Source: Moraxellaceae bacterium UBA2031 (GTDB lineage Bacteria > Pseudomonadota > Gammaproteobacteria > Pseudomonadales > Moraxellaceae). From it: a stretch of 10,126 nucleotides of DNA. Positions 1-5,172 of this stretch are shown piece after piece. Every line of letters begins with the position of its first letter. Position 1 is the first letter of the stretch. The stretch covers positions 2,368 through 12,493 of the forward strand of contig DDBN01000142.1 of NCBI GenBank assembly GCA_002333145.1, read 5' to 3'. Under the pieces are notes generated by a model. It worked only from the letters and a program-made list of their open reading frames with translations. It was not told the origin of the DNA and did not search any database. Both the position numbers and the translations under genes were made by a program.

Positions 1-168
1 GATGAGCCGGAGCCCATCGAAGTGGTGCCAATGCCGCTGGCCAGCTTGGAAGAGTGGGTGTGGCGTGAGGACCTTACCGAGGCCCGCTCAATTGCCGCAC
101 TGTATTTGGTGCGCGATATTTTGCGGGCGGAGCAGCTGGCGCCAGTAATGACAGCGAACGAGAGCTGA
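1..168 (+). CDS. nudE: NudE-type Nudix ADP-compound hydrolase, C-terminal fragment
   Basis: The last 55 codons of a gene that begins left of the window, reading in frame 1 to a TGA at 166-168. The fragment starts DEPEPIEVVPMPLASLEEWV and continues with an EARSIAALYLVRDIL segment. This matches the C-terminal tail of gammaproteobacterial NudE, where an acidic DEPEP stretch, a PLA(x)L segment and an EAR(x)(x)AAL(F/Y)L helix are characteristic. NudE hydrolyses ADP-ribose, Ap3A, NADH and related ADP compounds in the cytoplasm (family knowledge). The Nudix box itself lies outside the window, so catalytic residues cannot be checked. It is the only plus-strand gene here and converges on rlmJ with no spacer. 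The identification rests on a short but distinctive tail. Confidence 0.8.
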   Translation, partial: DEPEPIEVVPMPLASLEEWVWREDLTEARSIAALYLVRDILRAEQLAPVMTANES

Positions 169-1059
169 TCAGTCTTCGTCGTCATCGCCTTTTTTTACGG
201 GTGCGCTGACATTCTCGCCGTTCAGCCATTCGACCTTAAAGCTGGCCTGTTTGTGATCACTGAGTACAGGTGTTAACCAGCTCAACAATGCTCTGGCCTT
301 GATGTCGAACTGCCAAGGTGGGTTCACCAGAATCATGCCGGTGCCATTAAGGCTGAGCTGATTGTCCGGTGGCATCACGCAGAGTTCCGTGGTCAGAATC
401 TTTGGAATATATGTGTTGCGCAGGCGACGGTAGAAACGCGTAATAGCGTAATGGTCCTTGATCGGGAACCAGACTGCGTAGGTCCCTGTAGGCCATTTGG
501 CGTGTGCTTTGGCGAGGAGTTCTACCACCGGGGCGTAGTCGTCGCGTTCTTCTTCATAAGGGGGGTCGATCAGTACCAGTCCACGCTTTTCCTGTGGGGG
601 AATCAGTGCGGTCAGGCCTTCGTAGGCATTACGCATGTGGATGGAGATGTTGGGGTAGCGCGAGAGATGCTGCTTGAGCTTGCCCGCATCCTCTGGGTGC
701 AACTCCATTAGGATGGCGCGATCGGATTCGCGCATGGCATTGAGTGCCAGCCACGGTGATCCGGGATACCAGAAGCCATCACGCTCTTTGCCAAGTGCCG
801 CAACGGCCTCCAAATACGCTGTGATCCAAGCGGGCGCCTTAGTTTTGTCTGCCTCCTTGACGCGACTCAGCCCGCTTTTGAATTCCAGCGTTTTTTGTGG
901 GGCACTGGCCCCAAGGTCATAAAGGCCACAACCGGCGTGGGTGTCGATGTAGCAATAGGGCGATGTTTTACGACCAAGGCTGTCGAGCAGGCCCAGCAGC
1001 AGGATGTGCTTGACGACATCGGCGAAATTGCCGGCATGGTAATGATGACGATAATTCAT
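169..1059 (-). CDS. rlmJ: 23S rRNA (adenine2030-N6)-methyltransferase RlmJ
   Basis: 296 aa, starting MNYRHHYHAGNFADVVKH, which is the family's hallmark N-terminus. RlmJ uses S-adenosylmethionine to methylate N6 of A2030 in 23S rRNA. Visible motifs are a substrate/SAM-region YIDTHAG at about 38-44, YPGSP at 98-102, ELHP at 119-122, and the catalytic DPPYE tetrad-type motif of N6-adenine methyltransferases at 165-169. NPPW follows at about 246-249. The length is slightly above the 280 aa of the E. coli protein; the surplus includes an acidic tail KKGDDDED. The ATG at 1057-1059 is preferred because it gives the conserved N-terminus, although no clear Shine-Dalgarno sequence precedes it. The leader lies in a region full of inverted repeats. 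The stop codon (169-171 on the reverse strand) touches the nudE stop. Confidence 0.93.
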   Translation of the reverse strand: MNYRHHYHAGNFADVVKHILLLGLLDSLGRKTSPYCYIDTHAGCGLYDLGASAPQKTLEFKSGLSRVKEADKTKAPAWITAYLEAVAALGKERDGFWYPGSPWLALNAMRESDRAILMELHPEDAGKLKQHLSRYPNISIHMRNAYEGLTALIPPQEKRGLVLIDPPYEEERDDYAPVVELLAKAHAKWPTGTYAVWFPIKDHYAITRFYRRLRNTYIPKILTTELCVMPPDNQLSLNGTGMILVNPPWQFDIKARALLSWLTPVLSDHKQASFKVEWLNGENVSAPVKKGDDDED

Positions 1060-1210
1060 GAGTTCAGGATCACTGGCACGGGCGCAAACAAAGTGGCGGC
1101 ATGCGGGTTGGCAATATATAGGTTGCCGCCATCATACCTGATCCTGACACGGCACTCCCGGGTTTCCCGGAAGGAACGTGCCAGTGCCGCTGAGCGCCCA
1201 CAGTTAAGGC
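1060..1210. repeat. Intergenic region rich in inverted repeats (rlmJ leader)
   Basis: This 151-base gap between rlmJ and the CoA-binding gene holds several perfect inverted repeats. They are tcaggatca 1064-1072 with tgatcctga 1139-1147; cactggcacg 1071-1080 with cgtgccagtg 1178-1187; tggcggca 1094-1101 with tgccgcca 1124-1131; cggcact 1150-1156 with agtgccg 1183-1189; and ccggg 1158-1162 with cccgg 1166-1170 (3-base loop). The arm at 1183-1187 is shared by two pairings, so two mutually exclusive folds are possible. On the minus strand neither hairpin is followed by a clean U tract, so this is not an obvious intrinsic terminator. It could be a REP/MITE-like element, a structured 5' leader of rlmJ, or both. 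The repeats are seen directly; the role is inferred. Confidence 0.6.
1113..1136 (-). promoter_or_regulatory. Candidate -10 elements for rlmJ
   Basis: On the minus strand, upstream of rlmJ, the hexamers TATGAT (complement of 1131-1136) and TATATT (complement of 1113-1118) both resemble sigma-70 -10 boxes. No convincing TTGACA-like -35 lies 16-18 bases before either. They fall inside the inverted-repeat region. This is a weak suggestion that rlmJ has its own promoter rather than relying on read-through from the CoA-binding gene. Confidence 0.25.
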
Positions 1211-1579
1211 CTAGTATTGCCCCGTGCGCAGCAATACCAAGGTGCAGGCTTCCTCGGCTTTGATGCCGGCCTTTTCCAGTGCTTCCTGCAGGTACGGGCT
1301 CTCAGAGCCGGGGTTGAATATCACCCGCTTGGGCTTCAGGTGCAGCAGGCCGGGTAGCAGTGGCGCGGAATGCTGTGGGCCGACGTACAGGGTGACGGTA
1401 TCGACCGAGCCTTCCTTTAGGCCATCAACACTGGCGATGACAGGCAGGCCTTCGATTTCTGTTTGCGCCGGGTTGACCGGTAATACGGTATGGCCGTAAT
1501 CGCGTAACAGTCGAATAGCCTGATTACTGTAGCGCTCGGATTTAGGGCTGGCGCCCAATACGGCAACGATCTCACTCAT
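1211..1579 (-). CDS. CoA-binding Rossmann-fold protein (YccU/COG1832-like)
   Basis: 122 aa, a complete small single-domain protein of the CoA-binding family (Pfam CoA_binding_2 type). The N-terminal beta-strand and nucleotide loop read VAVLGASPKSERYSNQA (residues 5-21). These are followed by the second strand HTVLPVNP (30-37), the FNPGSESPYL loop (88-97) and a C-terminal EEACTLVLL strand (109-117). These positions match the CoA-contacting pattern of the family. Its cellular role is not established; proteins of this kind are thought to bind CoA without a known reaction. The ATG is supported by an AGGAGG at 1586-1591, six bases upstream. It lies 90 bases after kinase 2 and about 150 bases before rlmJ, and I see no functional link to either. 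The fold is fairly certain, the function unknown. Confidence 0.78.
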   Translation of the reverse strand: MSEIVAVLGASPKSERYSNQAIRLLRDYGHTVLPVNPAQTEIEGLPVIASVDGLKEGSVDTVTLYVGPQHSAPLLPGLLHLKPKRVIFNPGSESPYLQEALEKAGIKAEEACTLVLLRTGQY

Positions 1580-1669
1580 GACAGGCCTCCTGTTAAGGAA
1601 ATACGCGGGGAAGTTGTGCCCCTCTCATTCCATCATGATAGCCGCTGCGCACTTATTTCTCATGCCCGG
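1580..1669 (-). promoter_or_regulatory. Leader of the CoA-binding gene with strong ribosome binding site
   Basis: This 90-base gap after the kinase 2 stop contains a perfect AGGAGG (complement of 1586-1591) six bases before the ATG, the best Shine-Dalgarno sequence in the window. A small inverted repeat, gggg/cccc around 1607-1622, is not followed by a U run, so I see no intrinsic terminator for the kinase genes here. No -10/-35 pair stands out. Confidence 0.5.
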
Positions 1670-4600
1670 TTAGATCCAGCGACTGAGGCAGGTATGCAGG
1701 TCTTCGTAGCGGATGGGCTTGGACAAAAAGTCGCTCATGCCAGCGGCCCGGCACGCTTGTTTATCTTCGTCGCGGCTGTTGGCAGTGAGGGCAATAATTG
1801 GGATATCGGAAAAGCCCCTAGAGCGGAGTTCTCGGGTAGCACTGATGCCATCCATTTCCGGCATTTGCACATCCATCATGATGACGTCGTAAGGCAGTTG
1901 AGCGGCCATGGCCAGTGCCTCAAGGCCATTACCTGCCATGTCGACGTGGCAGCCCATTCGCTCAAGCATACGCGCTGCAACCTTCAGGTTGATGGCGTTA
2001 TCCTCGACCAACAGCACGCGTATGCCTTTGCGTAAGGTAAGCAGTGGATTGCCACGGGAGTGGTGGTGACTGAGCGTATGGCGCGTGACCAAGCCATCAT
2101 GTTCGTTAGTGGCCAAAATATTCATGGCGCTGATGATCCAGCCCAGTCGCGCGGGCTTGGGCAGGTAGGCGGCAATGCCATGCGTGCGGCAGAAGGCTTG
2201 ATCGCTACTGTCTAGGCGCGAAGACAGTAGAATCAGGACAGCGGCTCCCAGGGCTGGCTCGGCGCGTAAGGCCGTGATCAGGGCGTCGGCATCGCCATCG
2301 GGGAGCTCGGCATCCAGTAGCACAAAGCGAGGGCTTTGACGCTGAACCGCCAGTAAGGCTTCGGCAACGCTGCCAGCCCCATAGACAGCAAGCCCACCCT
2401 TGGCGAGCCCTTTGACCAGTAGTTCGCGATTAGTGGTTGACCCATCAATCACCAGTACGGGTGCGCCGCGCAGGCTGGGCACGATAGCTGGAAGGGTTTG
2501 GTGGCCGGCATCCGGGTCAAGAGTCAGCCAGAATGTGGCGCGGAAGGTGGAGCCGCTACCCGGTGCGCTGGCCATGCTGACCTTGCCACCCATACGCTCG
2601 ACCAGTGCTTTACAAATGGCTAAGCCCAGCCCAGTGCCGCCAAAGCGATGGTCGCGGTTAGTGTCGACATGCGTGAACTTCTCGAAGAGGGCTGACTGTT
2701 TATCGGGATCAATACCGATACCGGTACCGGTATCCGCCACGGACAGTTCGAACAGCGTGGCGCCGCGGCCACGCTCACGGGTTGTCAGACTTACCTCAAT
2801 GCCGCCTTGCTGGGTGAACTTGATGGCATTGCTTAGATAGTTGAGTAGTACCTGGCGGAAGCGGCCGGGGTCGCCGATCACGTGGAAGGGTGCCGTGGGG
2901 TCCAGTTTAACGGTCAAGCTGAGATCTTTTTGGCGAATCGCGGGCAACAACAGCTCACACGTTTCATCGATGGCGATTTGCAGGTCGAAAGGAACCTCTT
3001 CAAAGGACAGTTTGCCGGCCTCAATTTTTGAGAAATCGAGAATGTCATTAATGATGGCGAGCAGGGAGTGCCCCGACTGCAGGATGGTATTGAGTTGATC
3101 GCGCTGCTCGGAGTTAAGGGGGCTGCTGGCCATTAACTGGGCCATGCCAAGGACCCCATTCATGGGTGTGCGAATCTCGTGGCTCATGGTGGCCAGGAAT
3201 TCGCTTTTCTCATGCGAGGCGGCTTCGGCCGCATCACGAGCCTGGATCAGGATTTGCTCATTTTGTTTTTGCGACGATAGGTTGGTCACCATGGCCAGAA
3301 AGTAGGGCTCACCGTGTAACTCGATGGCACTGAGATGGAGCTCTGCAGGGAATAGCTCTCCATTGGATAAGCGTCGGAACATCCATTCTCTATGTTGCGG
3401 CCCTGCTGCTATGGCCTGCTGCATGATATGACGGATACCGCTCTCAGAGGGCTGGCCATCTGGCTGCGTCAATGGTGATAGAACATCGATATTGGCATGT
3501 TGTAGCGATGCGGAATTGGGTAGGCCGAATAGCTTCAGCGCAGCGGGGTTGGCGTCAGTGTAGTGGTTTTCTTGTGTAAGCAGGATGGCCAGCGGTGCCT
3601 CGGCAAACAGCAGGCGGAACTTTTGCTCAGAGACAAGAAGATCGCGTGCCTGCTCGCGTTCGCGAGAGACATCGCGGGCGATCATGGTGGCTCCCAGCAA
3701 CGCGCCATCACCCTCGCGTCGTGATGAGAGTCGGGCAACGAATTGGCGTGAGTGCTGTGTCCGATGCAGGCTGAACTCAAAGGAGGCATGCCGGTGGGTA
3801 CGGACTTCATTGAGGGCATTGCTGAGATCGGCATGGGCGGCCACGGGCAATGCACTGGCGAGTGGCTTGTTGAGGAAATCCTCACGGGGTTGCCACGTGT
3901 TGCTGTGCGGAGGCTCGTGGCAGTCCATTACGCGGCCATCAGGATCGAGCACGAAGACCCAGTCATCCATTGAGGCAATGGTCGACTCCAGAAGAGTTTC
4001 ACGGTCACGCAGTGAGCTGCTGACGGTTCGGGTTTTTTCTTCGGCATCACGGCGTAGGCTACTGCTGAAGCCAAGTGCGCCCGCCATTAGTAGGCTTAGT
4101 AATGTACCAATGGCCAAGGTCATGGGGGGTAGCCAGCGGTCGGCGCCACTGTAAAAGGCAGGGTTGGCGCTGATACTGACTTGCCAAGTACGGCCACCAA
4201 ACTGGATGGTTTCGATGTGCTGGGGTTGCTGCGCATGGGGTAGTCGTAACCGTTGTTCGCGCTTTTGCCCGACGTTAGCGGTGGACGGTAGATTGGAGTA
4301 GAGCAGGTTTTCCGCATCGGTGATGTCGGAAATGCTAAGTGTAAGGCTGGTGTTGAGCGCCTTGTCGTCACGCAAAAAATTGAAGAGGTGATCGCCATCG
4401 ATGGCAGCAATTACCCAGCCACTAACGTTGCTAGAGTGCGCTAAGTCGCGGTAGTACACAGGGAGCATTAACAGAAACCCTGTCTTAGTGTTGCTGGTGG
4501 ATTTACTCACCAGCGGTAGCAATGGAGAAAGTGCAGGCAGGCCAGTCTGCATGGACTGATAGGCAGTTTGCTGGCGCAGGGGCTCGCTGGCGAGGTCAAG

Positions 4601-5098
4601 GCCAATAATGCCTTCTTGTTGAGTAGTAGACTCTGCCAGTCGCAGCACCCAAGCCTCTTGCCCGGCGTTAGGATCCGTCTGGCCGTCAAGGCGGATATAG
4701 TGGCTAATCTGATGCTGCGCTAGATGTTCACGAGGAAGTTCTTGCGCAGGAATGCGCTCGGCGAAGGCCCATGTGGTGACGCCTGGAAACTCGCGCACGT
4801 GGTTGTGAGAATTGAGGTAGGTCTGGAAGCGTTCGGGGGTGATGGCTTCGGGGGCTTCGGAAAAAATACCGCGAATACCTTTAAGGCCGTAAACATACAG
4901 CTCCAGACGACCGCGAATACGCTCGATATGCCGCGTGCTTATCTGCTCAAAGCGGGCCTCGACTTGCTTGTCGACTTGCTGTGCTACCCAGAGAGATAGC
5001 GCCAATGACAGCGAAATACCGCCGATCAGCGCTGCCAATACTACTTTGTAGCTGACGTGACGCAGGCGGGCAAACAATGGTGTGGCTGCCGTTGGCAT
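1670..5098 (-). CDS. CHASE-domain hybrid sensor histidine kinase with two PAS and two receiver domains
   Basis: 1142 aa inner-membrane hybrid kinase. TM1 is at about 18-39, a periplasmic CHASE-type ligand-binding region at about 50-320 and TM2 at about 324-344. PAS 1 is at about 367-477, PAS 2 at about 489-608, and a short helical linker precedes HisKA with the H box TMSHEIRTP (phosphoacceptor H640). The HATPase has its N box around N757 (SNAIKFT), G1 at DTGTGIG (789-795) and G2 at GGTGLGL (820-826). Receiver 1 (about 878-993) keeps D885, phospho-site D929, S959 and K981, but G886 replaces the second conserved acidic residue. Receiver 2 (about 1026-1140) is canonical: E1032/D1033, D1076, T1105, K1127. 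There is no HPt and no DNA-binding output. The start is supported by AGGGAG at 5104-5109, five bases upstream. It lies 74 bases downstream of kinase 1 with no terminator on this strand, so co-transcription is likely. The CHASE ligand cannot be named from sequence. Confidence 0.92.
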   Translation of the reverse strand: MPTAATPLFARLRHVSYKVVLAALIGGISLSLALSLWVAQQVDKQVEARFEQISTRHIERIRGRLELYVYGLKGIRGIFSEAPEAITPERFQTYLNSHNHVREFPGVTTWAFAERIPAQELPREHLAQHQISHYIRLDGQTDPNAGQEAWVLRLAESTTQQEGIIGLDLASEPLRQQTAYQSMQTGLPALSPLLPLVSKSTSNTKTGFLLMLPVYYRDLAHSSNVSGWVIAAIDGDHLFNFLRDDKALNTSLTLSISDITDAENLLYSNLPSTANVGQKREQRLRLPHAQQPQHIETIQFGGRTWQVSISANPAFYSGADRWLPPMTLAIGTLLSLLMAGALGFSSSLRRDAEEKTRTVSSSLRDRETLLESTIASMDDWVFVLDPDGRVMDCHEPPHSNTWQPREDFLNKPLASALPVAAHADLSNALNEVRTHRHASFEFSLHRTQHSRQFVARLSSRREGDGALLGATMIARDVSREREQARDLLVSEQKFRLLFAEAPLAILLTQENHYTDANPAALKLFGLPNSASLQHANIDVLSPLTQPDGQPSESGIRHIMQQAIAAGPQHREWMFRRLSNGELFPAELHLSAIELHGEPYFLAMVTNLSSQKQNEQILIQARDAAEAASHEKSEFLATMSHEIRTPMNGVLGMAQLMASSPLNSEQRDQLNTILQSGHSLLAIINDILDFSKIEAGKLSFEEVPFDLQIAIDETCELLLPAIRQKDLSLTVKLDPTAPFHVIGDPGRFRQVLLNYLSNAIKFTQQGGIEVSLTTRERGRGATLFELSVADTGTGIGIDPDKQSALFEKFTHVDTNRDHRFGGTGLGLAICKALVERMGGKVSMASAPGSGSTFRATFWLTLDPDAGHQTLPAIVPSLRGAPVLVIDGSTTNRELLVKGLAKGGLAVYGAGSVAEALLAVQRQSPRFVLLDAELPDGDADALITALRAEPALGAAVLILLSSRLDSSDQAFCRTHGIAAYLPKPARLGWIISAMNILATNEHDGLVTRHTLSHHHSRGNPLLTLRKGIRVLLVEDNAINLKVAARMLERMGCHVDMAGNGLEALAMAAQLPYDVIMMDVQMPEMDGISATRELRSRGFSDIPIIALTANSRDEDKQACRAAGMSDFLSKPIRYEDLHTCLSRWI

Positions 5099-5103
5099 TG
5101 CTG

Positions 5104-5147
5104 CTCCCTGGTGCCCTACTCAAACAGGGCACATTTCTGATTTTTTT
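5104..5147. promoter_or_regulatory. Stem-loop next to the kinase 2 ribosome binding site
   Basis: A perfect 7-bp inverted repeat, gtgccct (5111-5117) and agggcac (5126-5132), encloses an 8-base loop. On the minus strand, the transcribed one, it ends one base before the AGGGAG Shine-Dalgarno sequence (5104-5109) of kinase 2 and is preceded by an A-rich stretch, so it could tune translation. On the plus strand it is followed nine bases later by seven T residues (5141-5147). That looks like a loose intrinsic terminator, but no plus-strand gene precedes it. The structure is seen in the sequence; any function is inferred. Confidence 0.4.
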
Positions 5148-5172
5148 AGCAGAGGCGCTTATTCTTTGGAGC

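Noticed and set aside
1616..2035. A 139-codon plus-strand frame opposite the end of kinase 2
   Set aside because: It covers the codons of the canonical receiver 2, whose conserved residues explain the sequence; the antisense product resembles no family I know.
3585..4154. A 189-codon plus-strand open frame opposite kinase 2
   Set aside because: It lies wholly inside the kinase PAS/CHASE coding region, shows no recognisable domain, and is rich in Ser and Arg as expected from an antisense reading of this GC-rich gene.
5111..5147. Intrinsic terminator between the two kinases
   Set aside because: The T run follows the hairpin only on the plus strand, where no gene precedes it. On the transcribed minus strand the hairpin is followed by the ribosome binding site, not by U residues.
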